DNA from: an uncultured Collinsella sp.
GTDB taxonomy: Bacteria; Actinomycetota; Coriobacteriia; Coriobacteriales; Coriobacteriaceae
Direction of reading: 5' to 3'
Assembly: GCA_958429225.1 (NCBI GenBank)
Contig: CAUAJB010000048.1
Coordinates: 1 to 17,190 of the forward strand
DNA length: 17,190 bases
Shown here: one piece after another, positions 6,991 to 16,800 of the stretch
How the letters are laid out: the number at the start of each line of letters is the position of its first letter
Numbering within the stretch: the first letter of the stretch is position 1
The notes under the pieces: model-generated
Database searches by the model: none
What the model was told of the DNA's origin: nothing
The model's input: the letters and a program-made list of their open reading frames with translations, nothing else
Program-made: the position numbers and the translations under genes

Positions 6991-9900
6991 ATGCCTGTTC
7001 GAATCTATACCACCAATGCCGGCACGGATTTGAGCGATGCCGAGTCGGCGCTGCTTGCCGACCTTATTGCCCGCCACGGGCGCGCCGTGTTGCTGGCGCC
7101 AACATTTGCCGAGCTCGACCTGTGCCGTCATGATGCGGCAGAAGCTGGGGTTTCGCTGGGTATCGACTACAAGACGCCCTCGTCGTGGCTCCGCTCGCTG
7201 TGGGAGCTTATGGGCGATGGCCGCAACTTTGTGGATAACCTTCAGCGCCAGATGCTGTTCTCGGACATGATCGACCGCCGCGACGACGCTGCTCTGCAGC
7301 CGCTCTCGCGCAGCCAGGGCACGGTACGCATGCTTGCGCGTATGGCCCGCGACGTGTTGCCGGGCGTGACGGGGACGGGCGACGAGCGCTGCCGCGATGC
7401 CGCCTCTCAGCCCGAGCCCAAAAGTGACGCCGAGGCCCGCGTATTCGAGCTGTTGAGTGCCTATGCGAGCGGCTTGGACCGTCGAGACATGGTCGAGCCC
7501 TGCGAAGCCGCCGATATGATGGCAGAAGCCCTGGCGAACAGCCTGCCGGGGTGCGCCCGCGCCGTCTGCGTGCGTGGTGTCACGTCGTTTACGCATAGCC
7601 TGCTCGAGCTGTTGTCGGCCGTGGCGAATAGTGGGGGAGAGGTTGTCGTGCTGCTGGCTTGCGAGCAGGCGGCGATGCGCGAGGACCTGGCTGCCGCCTT
7701 TGATGCCCGCGGTGTGCTGTTTGAGGCCGCCCCGTTGGGGGAGGACGCCGCTGCGCCCGAGACCGCTTCTGCGCCTGCTGCTCAGCCTATTTTTATAGAG
7801 GTGGCCGGCCCCCATGCCCGCGCCCGCGCTTATGTGGATGCTCTCGAGAACCTGGTCGCGGCATGTGAGGAGTCCGTGTCGTGCGACGGCGCCGCGACGA
7901 ACGCAGACCCCGTGCGCGTGCTCGTGGTTTCCGCCCGGGCGCCCCAGCTGTTCGGTGAACTCGCTGCCCGTTTGGCGGCGTGTCACATTGCGGCCGAGAC
8001 GACTGAGTTCACGGCGTTTTCCCAGTCCATCGCGGGCAGGCAGTTTACGGCGCTCGCCAACCTGATCGAGTGTATGAAAGCCGCCGACGAGGGCACCGCT
8101 TCCAAGACCGAGTGGTGGCCCGCTCCAGAGCTTACCGACTGGATTTATAGCCCGCTTTCGGGTGCCGACGCCGCGAGCGCCCGCGGCTTCGACAAGAACA
8201 TGCGCCTGTCGCGCAGCAAGACCACGGCGGGCGTCAAGAGCCTGCTGCAGAGCGTGCAGGGCCAGGTGAGGGGCGCCCGCAAGGCCGCCAGCGACGATAA
8301 CTGGTTTAAGAATGTGCCGTGCGTGGTCTCGGACGTGTTTCAGGCGCTGTGGCGCGACAAACCCGTGACGGCGCTCAAGGCCATGCTCGCCGTTGCCGAG
8401 GCGCTGCCCGATCGCGCTCTGGGCGGCCTTGACGGCCAGGCCCGTCGCCAGGCAGAGACGGCTTTGCTGCGCCATGCTATCGACATCCTTATGAACGACG
8501 CTCGCGCGCTCGACGTGTCGCAGGCCGCGACCGTGCCGGTTCTCGATGGCGTTCGAACCAAGGTGGACAAGCGCAGTACCGCTTACGATTACGCGACCTA
8601 CGAGGTCGATCGCACGCCGCGGGCGCAAGTACGCTTCGCGTCGCTTGCCGATGCGTCGGTTTTGCGTCCTGGCGGCTACGATGCCGTGCTGTTTGCCGAT
8701 GTCGACCTGGACAGCTACCCGCTTTCGCACGAAGAGGGCCCGCTTGCCACGTTGACGGCCGAGCTGCGCCGCGACGGCGTGTCTTTGGAGCCCGCCGCCC
8801 TGCTGCGCGTGCGCTTTGGCCGTGCGATGCAGGCGGCGAGCGGTCCGGTTGCGCTCGCCCGCGTGACGCACGATCGCCAGGCACGCGAGTGCTACCCGGC
8901 AGCCGTATGGACCGAGCTGCGGGCACATGCCGAGGCCGCTGGCGCTGCCAAGCTCACGCGCGTGGGCGAGGGCGATATCATCGCCGACTTTGATCCCGCG
9001 GCAGGCGAAGGTCTTAGGCGCGAGCGCATGGCCTGCGAAGCTCCTCAGCATCTGAGCGATGAAGCCATTCCGTACCTGGTCCTGCGCCGCCGCGATGGCG
9101 AGGACGAGGATGCGCCGCTGGTGCCGCGCCTGACGTCTGCCTCGCAGATCGAGGCCTATTCGACCTGCCCGCTATGCTGGTTCGTCTCGTACCGCGTGAA
9201 GCCTCAGTCGATCGATGCCGGCTTTGGCAATATGGAGAAGGGCAACTTTGTCCACGACGTGCTGGAGCACCTGCACGCCCGTCTGCCCCAGGAGGGCATG
9301 GAGCGCGTGACGCCCGAGAACCTGCCACGTGCTCAGGAGCTGCTGCGCGAGGTCTTTGACGAGACCTTGGCCGAACATGCCTCCAAGCGTGGCAACGAGG
9401 GCCCGCTTGTGCCGCTCTCTCCGGTAGAGGAGCGCCAGGTGGCCGAGATCCTGCCGCAGCTGGAGGGCGTGCTTGCCTATGAAGCCGAGGCGCTGACGCC
9501 TTTTGCTCCGCGCTACCTGGAGTTTGCCTTTAACGATCTTAACGTTGAGTATGCCGGCTGGCCGCTCGGCGGGCGTATCGACCGTGTGGACGTGGACGCC
9601 GAGAACCGCGCCGTGGTGATCGACTATAAGCACCGCACGGGCGTTGAGGAGTTTAAACTCGCCGACCCTACGGTGCGCGACGAGGAATCGGGTGAGGCCG
9701 CCATCGACGACCCGCGGTGGCTACCGCCCCATACCCAGACGCTTATCTACGCGCAGGCCATGCGCCGGGCGCTGGATTTGGACACCCGCGCGGCGCTCTA
9801 CTTTTCGACCAAGGGCGGCAAGCCGGCGTTGCGCGGTGCCGCGAGCGCCGAGCTACTCGAGGAAGAGCGCGGCGACGGTCGCATCCCGGGCCTTAAGAAG

Positions 9901-10089
9901 GGCTTTCCCGGTGAGGGCGGCAACATGGACTTCGATGCGCTGCTCGACCGCGTGGAGGCCGGCATTGCCGAGCGCCTGCGCGAGCTCGAGGCGGGCAACG
10001 TCGCTGCTGTCGACCCGGCGTCGACGCAGGCCGCGCATGCCCGCTGCTCGTATAACCACGAAGGAACGTTTGTAAGGAGGGACGTGTAG
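6991..10089 (+). CDS. addB: AddB-like subunit, PD-(D/E)XK nuclease with inactive motor
   Basis: This 1032-residue protein is the first gene of a helicase-nuclease operon. AddAB processes double-strand breaks to 3' tails for RecA loading. The C-terminal RecB-type nuclease is intact: H755 in GNFVHDVLEHL, D864 and D867 in GGRIDRVD, D878-x-K880 in VIDYK, and Q916 in HTQTLIYA. The N-terminus (MPVRIYTTNAGTDLSDAE) is where AddB normally has a Walker A, but no GKT is present, so ATPase activity there is unlikely. Of the four cysteines that hold a [4Fe-4S] cluster in Bacillus AddB, only C726 (TCPLCWF) and C1019 are found. The other two positions are N1022 and V1028. GGAGG precedes the ATG. The stop codon is 3 nt before addA. 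The protein is shorter than Bacillus AddB (about 1166), consistent with a divergent lineage form. An AdnAB-type assignment is less likely because AdnA would keep a motor. Confidence 0.85.
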   Translation: MPVRIYTTNAGTDLSDAESALLADLIARHGRAVLLAPTFAELDLCRHDAAEAGVSLGIDYKTPSSWLRSLWELMGDGRNFVDNLQRQMLFSDMIDRRDDAALQPLSRSQGTVRMLARMARDVLPGVTGTGDERCRDAASQPEPKSDAEARVFELLSAYASGLDRRDMVEPCEAADMMAEALANSLPGCARAVCVRGVTSFTHSLLELLSAVANSGGEVVVLLACEQAAMREDLAAAFDARGVLFEAAPLGEDAAAPETASAPAAQPIFIEVAGPHARARAYVDALENLVAACEESVSCDGAATNADPVRVLVVSARAPQLFGELAARLAACHIAAETTEFTAFSQSIAGRQFTALANLIECMKAADEGTASKTEWWPAPELTDWIYSPLSGADAASARGFDKNMRLSRSKTTAGVKSLLQSVQGQVRGARKAASDDNWFKNVPCVVSDVFQALWRDKPVTALKAMLAVAEALPDRALGGLDGQARRQAETALLRHAIDILMNDARALDVSQAATVPVLDGVRTKVDKRSTAYDYATYEVDRTPRAQVRFASLADASVLRPGGYDAVLFADVDLDSYPLSHEEGPLATLTAELRRDGVSLEPAALLRVRFGRAMQAASGPVALARVTHDRQARECYPAAVWTELRAHAEAAGAAKLTRVGEGDIIADFDPAAGEGLRRERMACEAPQHLSDEAIPYLVLRRRDGEDEDAPLVPRLTSASQIEAYSTCPLCWFVSYRVKPQSIDAGFGNMEKGNFVHDVLEHLHARLPQEGMERVTPENLPRAQELLREVFDETLAEHASKRGNEGPLVPLSPVEERQVAEILPQLEGVLAYEAEALTPFAPRYLEFAFNDLNVEYAGWPLGGRIDRVDVDAENRAVVIDYKHRTGVEEFKLADPTVRDEESGEAAIDDPRWLPPHTQTLIYAQAMRRALDLDTRAALYFSTKGGKPALRGAASAELLEEERGDGRIPGLKKGFPGEGGNMDFDALLDRVEAGIAERLRELEAGNVAAVDPASTQAAHARCSYNHEGTFVRRDV

Positions 10090-10092
10090 ACC

Positions 10093-13000
10093 ATGGACCT
10101 TTCGACTTTGATGCCGCAACAGCTGCAGATCGTCAAAACGCTCGACCGTCCGCTGTTTGTCTCGGCGGGCGCCGGTTCGGGCAAGACCTTTACCCTCACG
10201 CGCCGCATCGTCTACGCGCTCTCGCCCGAGTCCGGTCCGTTCGTCGAGCATCTGGACCAGGTGCTCGCCATCACCTTTACCAAGGATGCCGCGGCCGAGA
10301 TTCGCGACCGCGTGCGCCGTGCGCTTATCGACGAGGGCATGGACGAGGAAGCCCTGACCGTCGACGACGCGTGGATCTCGACCATTCACGGCATGTGCTC
10401 GCGTATCCTGCGCGCGCACGCGCTGGAGCTGGGCATCGACCCCGAGTTCACGGTGCTCACCGATACCGACGAGCTCATGGATCAGGCTGTTGAGCATGTG
10501 CTGGGTCGCGCGACGGCACCCGATGCCGCCCCCGAGCTCGCGGCATCGCTCAAGGCCCTCTATGCCTGGTATCCCATGGCGGGCGAGGGCGGTTCCTTTG
10601 GCGGCGGTACGACCATCAAGGGCCTGGTGCGCGACCTGCTGGAGCTGTCGAGCCAGTTGCCGGGCGGTATGGACGACGTGCGCGTGGCGCGCGGCCAGGC
10701 CGATACCTCGGCACTCGCCGATGCCTATCGCGCGGCGCTGGGCGCAAGCAAGGCCTCGACCGAGAAGGCGCAGGCGGCGCTCGATGCCATCGACGCGTTC
10801 GAGGCGAGCGACAAGACCATGGTCGATGCGGCGCGACTCATGATGTCATGCACCATGCCGCGCGCGAGCAAAGCATTCCCTAAGGAGCAGGTCGAGCTGC
10901 TCAAGGCCGAGGCCGCCGATGCGTTTGTCAATATCGTGCTTGCCTGCGGCGGCCCGGCGCTCGATGCGCTGGTGGGCCTGGCCCGTTCCGTCGAGGCCGA
11001 GTATCGCGCGCTGAAGGCTGCCCAGTCCGCCCTCGATAATAACGACCTGCTGCGTATGGCCTACGAGGCCCTGCGCGATTACCCTGCCATCCGTGCTGCG
11101 TACGAGGGCCGCTTTAAGATGGTCATGATCGACGAGTTCCAGGATACCGACCAGATGCAGGTCGATCTGATCCGTTACCTGACGGGTGCGGGGGAGCGCG
11201 CGCTGTGCACCGTGGGCGATGCGCAACAGTCCATCTATCGCTTCCGCGGCGCCGAGGTCGAGGTGTTCCGTCGCCAGGAGCGCAAGGTGGGCTCGTCTGC
11301 CGCGCCCGAGGCGACTGCCGTGGCCGACGCCCCTGCTGGCGAGCTCGTCAAGCTCGTGCGCAACTTCCGCAGCCATGACGAGGTGCTGCGTTACGTGGCA
11401 CGTGTCTTCGACGGCGATGACGGCGGCCTGATGCAGGGCTTTTTGGATCTTGAGGCGAGCGACGGCCGCAAGGACACGCTGGTGGCAGACGCCTCGCGTC
11501 GCCAGGCTCTCTTTGTTGCCGGCGGCAGTATGCAGGAGCGCACACAGGCCAAGGCCCGTGCGATCGCCGAGCGCTTCCGCGCACTTGCCGATGCTGGCCA
11601 GCCCCAGGGCGGCATGGTGCTGCTGCTGGGCCGCATGACCAACGCAGACGTCTACGCACAGGCTTTCCGCGACCAGGGGCTCGACTGCGTCATCGCGGGC
11701 GGTTCGGTCTTTGCCCAAGCAGCCGAGGTGCAGACGGTGCGCGCCCTGGTTTGTGCGCTCGCCAATCCGGCCGATACGGCGCAGGGCCTTATGCCGCTGC
11801 TCGCCTCGCCGATGTTTGCGCTCGGCGCCCAGGAGTTCCTGGCGCTGGCGACCAGGCTCGATAGCGAGACGGGGGAGACCTCGCGCCGGAATATCGACGC
11901 GGGCATCATGAGTGATTTCGACGTGCCGGGTCTGCAAGACCTGCCGCTCGTGACGCGCGCCCGCGAGGTGCTGCGGTATGCGCTTCGTCGCGTGGGCCGC
12001 GATTCGTTCGCCGCCATCGCGCGCGACGTGGTCAACGCCTCCGGCTGGTTTGTGCGCCTGGCGCAGCGCGGTCCCGAGGGCAAGGCCATTGCCGCCAACG
12101 TGCTCAAGGCGCTCGACGCCGTGGCCGAGGCGGAGGCCGAGTTCGGCAACTCGCCGCGTTCCATCGCGCTGGCCTTCGACCGCTTCTTGGCGGGCAAGGA
12201 GGCTCCGGGTGCCCTCAACGAGGAGGGCGACGGCGCGGTGCGCATCATGACGGTGCATGCCTCCAAGGGTCTGGAATATCCGGTCGTGGCGGTCGCCGAG
12301 TGCTTTGGCGTGCGTAAGTCCTCGGGTGCGGCACAGATGGGTCGCGTCGAGGGCGGAGCACAGGTCGTGGCACTGCCGGCACGCTTCGACGGCGTTAAGC
12401 TCGCCGACGGAACCTTTGTGAAAGGCGACGACGTCAAAAAGCAGTTTGAGCATGCGTTTAAGGGCAAGGGCACGTCGCTGTGGCTGCCGCCGGAGCTCAT
12501 GGAGGACGTCTGTGCGACGGGTTCTCCCGCCGAGGCATTTGCTCGCCTGCGTAACGACGACCTGCAGCTTTCGCTCGAGGAGCGGGCCCGCTTGCTCTAC
12601 GTTGCCATGACGCGTGCGCGCGAGCTGGTGATCTTGGCAATGGATGCCGGCGTGAGCCGTGGCAAGCTGTGTGCGCCGGCCTTCGACGTCGAGACCGATC
12701 TGACCTACGACGTGCTGCGCCGTATTTTGCCGACCGACGCTCTGGACGTGCCGCAGCTCGATGCCGACCGTCTGGTGTTCGACAACTCCCAGCCGGGCGA
12801 CTACGAGCTCATTTCGCTTTCGGACTTTACGTTTGGCGAGCAGGCGTTTGAGGCTAACGCTTCGCTGGATGCCGAGGGTGGGCTTGTTCGTGGCGATGTC
12901 GATGCCGCCGATAATGCTGCGCACTCAACTGTGCCCGGTCCTGCCGACCCCAAGCCCGATTCGTTTGAACTCGTATATCCCCAGGCGGCGGGCGTGCGCA

Positions 13001-13719
13001 TGGGCACGTGTCCGTTCCCGGCACGTGATTCGTACAGCTACTCGTCAATCGCCGCGGCACTCCATGCCGAGACGGAAGACCGTGCCGCCGAGGCTCGTGT
13101 TCCCATGGACGAGGCTGGCGATGATGCGGAGTCGGATGGCTCGGAGATGACGGATGCGGACGTGGCTGCTGTCGAGCCCGCCGACAATCCCATGGCGCTG
13201 GGCTCGGCCTTCCACGCCGCCTGCCAGTGGCTCATCGAGATGGGTGCCGATGCGCTGCCCGCTGAGCGTGCCGATGCGCTGGCGCGCCAGTGGCGTCTGA
13301 CGCCGGAGCAGCGCGAACGCTTCGACGTTGCTCTGGACCGCTGGCTCAAGTCGGCTGTTCGTGCCGACCTGCTCGCGTGGCCGTGCGTTCGCGCCGAGGT
13401 GCCGTTCTTTTCGCTGGGTTGCGAGGACGAGGACATCGCTCGCTACGGTGCCTATGCCGAGGGCGCTATCGATGCACTGGCCACCGATCCGGCCGATCCG
13501 TCGCGCGCACTGGTCATCGATTACAAGACGGGTGGCACGCCGGATGAGACGCCGGACCAGCTGCTCGAGAAGCACGCCCTGCAGGCGCGCGTCTACGCCG
13601 ATGCGTTGCACAAGGCGGGCATTGAGACGGTGACGGTCAAGTTCGTTCGCGTGGAGCAGGCGAATCCAGCCATCTTCGTCGAACCCGCCGAACCTCAAGT
13701 AGTCACCTACAATCTCTAG
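10093..13719 (+). CDS. addA: AddA helicase-nuclease, UvrD/Rep superfamily
   Basis: This is a 1208-residue SF1A helicase fused to a RecB-type nuclease, the motor subunit of the end-resection complex with AddB. Helicase motifs in order: Q motif LMPQQ (Q10), Walker A AGAGSGKT (25-32), AITFTKDAAAEIRDR (Ia), DEFQD (347-351, II), GDAQQSIYRFRG (375-386, III), VRNFRSH (422-428, IV), TVHASKGLEY (720-729, V) and LYVAMTRARE (835-844, VI). The nuclease has H1041 in GSAFH, D1127 in GAIDAL, D1143-x-K1145 in VIDYKTG, and Q1164. An acidic stretch of about 30 residues (roughly 1003-1032) sits just before GSAFH. AAGGAGG (10074-10080) ends 12 nt before the ATG and overlaps the end of addB, so the two are co-transcribed and probably translationally coupled. 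Confidence 0.92.
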   Translation: MDLSTLMPQQLQIVKTLDRPLFVSAGAGSGKTFTLTRRIVYALSPESGPFVEHLDQVLAITFTKDAAAEIRDRVRRALIDEGMDEEALTVDDAWISTIHGMCSRILRAHALELGIDPEFTVLTDTDELMDQAVEHVLGRATAPDAAPELAASLKALYAWYPMAGEGGSFGGGTTIKGLVRDLLELSSQLPGGMDDVRVARGQADTSALADAYRAALGASKASTEKAQAALDAIDAFEASDKTMVDAARLMMSCTMPRASKAFPKEQVELLKAEAADAFVNIVLACGGPALDALVGLARSVEAEYRALKAAQSALDNNDLLRMAYEALRDYPAIRAAYEGRFKMVMIDEFQDTDQMQVDLIRYLTGAGERALCTVGDAQQSIYRFRGAEVEVFRRQERKVGSSAAPEATAVADAPAGELVKLVRNFRSHDEVLRYVARVFDGDDGGLMQGFLDLEASDGRKDTLVADASRRQALFVAGGSMQERTQAKARAIAERFRALADAGQPQGGMVLLLGRMTNADVYAQAFRDQGLDCVIAGGSVFAQAAEVQTVRALVCALANPADTAQGLMPLLASPMFALGAQEFLALATRLDSETGETSRRNIDAGIMSDFDVPGLQDLPLVTRAREVLRYALRRVGRDSFAAIARDVVNASGWFVRLAQRGPEGKAIAANVLKALDAVAEAEAEFGNSPRSIALAFDRFLAGKEAPGALNEEGDGAVRIMTVHASKGLEYPVVAVAECFGVRKSSGAAQMGRVEGGAQVVALPARFDGVKLADGTFVKGDDVKKQFEHAFKGKGTSLWLPPELMEDVCATGSPAEAFARLRNDDLQLSLEERARLLYVAMTRARELVILAMDAGVSRGKLCAPAFDVETDLTYDVLRRILPTDALDVPQLDADRLVFDNSQPGDYELISLSDFTFGEQAFEANASLDAEGGLVRGDVDAADNAAHSTVPGPADPKPDSFELVYPQAAGVRMGTCPFPARDSYSYSSIAAALHAETEDRAAEARVPMDEAGDDAESDGSEMTDADVAAVEPADNPMALGSAFHAACQWLIEMGADALPAERADALARQWRLTPEQRERFDVALDRWLKSAVRADLLAWPCVRAEVPFFSLGCEDEDIARYGAYAEGAIDALATDPADPSRALVIDYKTGGTPDETPDQLLEKHALQARVYADALHKAGIETVTVKFVRVEQANPAIFVEPAEPQVVTYNL

Positions 13720-13731
13720 CCCTCAGATAGC

Positions 13732-13794
13732 TTGCGGTGGAATAGTTCCTGTATTGCGGCCCAGGTGGCCCAAGCGGGAACTATTCCACCGCAA
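13732..13794. repeat. Perfect 18-bp palindrome downstream of addA
   Basis: The arms 13732-13749 and 13777-13794 are exact reverse complements, starting TTGCGGTGGAATAGTTCC. The 27-nt loop contains two GGCC boxes that can extend the hairpin. Neither side has a T tract, so it is not a standard terminator, although it starts 12 nt after the addA stop. The first nine bases of each arm and an internal CTGT match the palindrome at 2695-2757. Confidence 0.78.
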
Positions 13795-13850
13795 CTGCAA
13801 GAGGAGCCGTGTGGGTTTGGCTAGGTTCGGGTGCCGTCCGCGCCGTGCGG

Positions 13851-13856
13851 TAAAAT
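13851..13856 (+). promoter_or_regulatory. Candidate -10 of the dnaE promoter
   Basis: TAAAAT lies 39 nt upstream of the dnaE start. No clear -35 is found at 16-18 bp. The 13795-13850 stretch shows nothing else recognisable. Confidence 0.42.
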
Positions 13857-13895
13857 CGTTCAGTCAGAACACGAACCCGCATCGGAGCTCATCAC

Positions 13896-16800
13896 ATGGC
13901 ATTCGTCCATCTGCACAATCACACTGTTTTCTCCATGCTCGACGGCGCAACCCGTATCCAGGATATGGTCAACCGTGCCGTTGAGCTGGGCATGCCCGCC
14001 GTGGCCATTACCGACCACGGCTACATGTATGGCGTGCCCGATCTGGCGCTGGCCTGCGACGCCGTCAACCACAACACGCCCGAGTACAAAACCTGGAGCC
14101 ACGACAAGGCCTTCTTGGAAAAGGACCGCCGCGACGAGCTGGTGGAGCCCGATCCCGAGGAAAACCCGCGCGAGCATGCCCAGTATGTGAAGGACATGGC
14201 CATGTGGGACGAGAAGGGCAACATCGACGAGCTCAAGCCGCCCCTGGTCATCAAGCCCATCTTTGGCTGCGAGGTTTACTTTACGCCGGACGAGACCCTT
14301 GCCCGCGACCACAAGCCCGAGCTCTACCACATGATCCTTCTGGCCAAGGATCAGGAGGGCTACGTCAACCTAATGCAGACGGTCTCCGAGGCCGCCGTGC
14401 AGGGCTTTTACTACAAGCCGCGCGTGACGCTCGACAACCTGCGCCGCCACGCCAAGGGCATGATCTGCACGAGCGCCTGCATCGCGGGCATCATCCCCAA
14501 GTACATCGACCGCGGTGACATGGAGGGCGCCATCAAGTGGGCCGAGACCTTCCGCGACACCTTCGACCCCGGCGACTTTTATATCGAGATCCAGGAACAC
14601 GGCATTACCACCGATAACGGCCTGACCGACGAGCAGATGGACCGCACGCTCATCGACATCGCCAAACAGGTGGGCGTCAAGGTCATCGCCACCAACGACT
14701 TCCACTACCTGCGCCGCGAGGACGCGCCCGTGCAGGACGTCATCATGTGCATTGGCATGAACGCCAAGGTCGACGACCCCAACCGCATGCGCATGACCGG
14801 CTCGGAGTTTTACATGAAGACCGAGGAGGAGATGCGGGCGATGTTCCCGTATTGCCCCGAGGCCTGCGACAACACGCTCGAGATCGCCGACAAGTGCTAC
14901 GTCGAGCTGGACTGGGACTCCATCATCCTGCCGCGCTTCCCGCTGCTCGATCCCGGCGAGACGCACGAGAGCCAGTTCCGCCGCGAGTGCGAGAAGGGCC
15001 TGCGCCAGCACTACGGTGACGACTGGGCCACACGCGAGATCGGCGGCGTCAACATCAAAGAGCGCTTTGAGTACGAATACAAGGTCATTTGCGACAAGGG
15101 TTTTGCCGCCTACTTTTTGATCGTTGCCGAGTACGTGCAATGGGCCAAGGACAACGGCATCGGCGTCGGCCCCGGCCGTGGCTCGGCCGCCGGCGCTATC
15201 GTCGCCTACGCCATGAACATCACCGCGTTCGACCCGCTCGAGAACGGCCTGATGTTCGAGAGGTTCCTGTCCCCGCAGCGTACCGAGATGCCCGATATCG
15301 ATATGGACTTCGACGATGAGCGGCGCCTCGAGGTCGTGGAGCACGTTCGCCAGCTCTACGGTCCCGAGAAGGTCACCCACGTCATCACCTATTCGACCAT
15401 TAAGGCCAAGCAGGCCATCAACGACGCCGCGCGCGTCCTGGACTACCCGGTCTACATGGGCCAGCGCCTGTCCAAGATGGTCTCGAGCGACCCCAAGGTC
15501 AAGCTCAAGCAGGTGCTCGACAAACAACCCGGCAAAGAGGATCTGTTTAATCCCGACTTTGCCGAGGCCTATAAAAAGGACGACGACGCCCGCCGCATCA
15601 TCGACACGGCGCTCTCGATTGAGGGCCTCACCCGTGGTGAGGGCGTGCACGCGTGCGCCGTTCTAATCTGCCGCGACCCCGTCAACGAGCACGTGCCCAC
15701 CAAGCTCGACACCAAGGGCGGCGTTGAGATTACCCAGTACGAGGGCCATACCGTCGCCGACATGGGCCTGCTCAAGATGGACTTCTTGGGCCTGCGCACG
15801 CTGACGGTTATCTCCAAGGCCAAGGCAAACATCAAGAAGAACTTCGGCATCGACATCAAAGAGGAAGAGATTCCCTTTGACGACCCCGAGATCTTTAAGC
15901 TCATGGGCTCCGGCCACACTGCCGGCGTCTTCCAGGTCGAGTCCGCCGGCATGACGGCCACGATCAAGAACATGAAGCCCACCGAGTACAAGCACGTCGT
16001 GGCATTGATCGCTCTGTACCGCCCGGGCCCGTTGGGCGCCGGCATGGTTTCGTCCTACATCAACCGTATGAACGGCAAGGAGCCGGCCGTCTCCTACGAT
16101 GACCGTCTGGACGACATCCTGGGCGAAACCTACGGCACCATGGTCTACCAGGAGCAGGTTATGCTCATCTCCGTCGAGATGTGCGGCTTCTCCAAGGGCG
16201 AATCGGACTCGCGTATCCGTAAGCCCGTGGCTAAGAAAAAGATTAAGCTGCTCACGTCGACGGTGCTCCACTGGGAGGATGGCTCGGACGAGACCACTTA
16301 CGACCACTGGATGAATGGCGCTATCAAGAACAACTACACGCGCGAGGTCGCCCAGAAGATTTGGGACGATGTTCTCGAGTTCGCGTCCTACGCCTTCAAC
16401 AAGTCGCACTCCGCCGGCTACGCCATCCTGGTTATGCAGACGGCATGGCTCAAGGCGCACTATCCACACGAGTACATGGCGGCCGTTCTGACGTCCTATA
16501 CGGGCAAGACCGACAAGATCGTGCACTACGTCTCGGCGTGCCGTCACGACGGCATCCCCGTGCTGTCGCCAGATGTCAACGAGTCCGGTACCGAGTTTAC
16601 GGCTACCAAGGAAGGCGTGCGCTTTGGTCTGGCCGGCATTCGAGGCGTGGGCACCGGCGTGGCGCAGGCGATTATCGCTGAGCGCGAGGCAGGCGGTCCG
16701 TTTAAGACGCTGCACGACTTTGTTGAGCGCGTGGACTCGAGCCAGGCCAACCGCCGTGTGATCGAATCGCTGATCAAGGCAGGTGCCTTCGACTCCACGG

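Noticed and set aside
6856..9051. 731-codon open frame antisense to addB
   Set aside because: The translation is rich in His, Arg, Gly and Ala with no recognisable domain. It mirrors a gene with intact nuclease motifs and arises from GC-rich third positions.
10846..12924. 692-codon open frame antisense to addA
   Set aside because: It lies opposite a gene with every helicase motif in order. Its protein is compositionally odd and without motifs.
6991..13719. Interpretation of the helicase-nuclease pair as a novel defence system
   Set aside because: Gene order, sizes, motor and nuclease motifs match AddAB recombination enzymes. No defence genes flank the pair.
14370..15650. 426-codon open frame antisense to dnaE
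   Set aside because: Same reason: a Val-, Leu- and Gly-rich shadow opposite conserved polymerase motifs.
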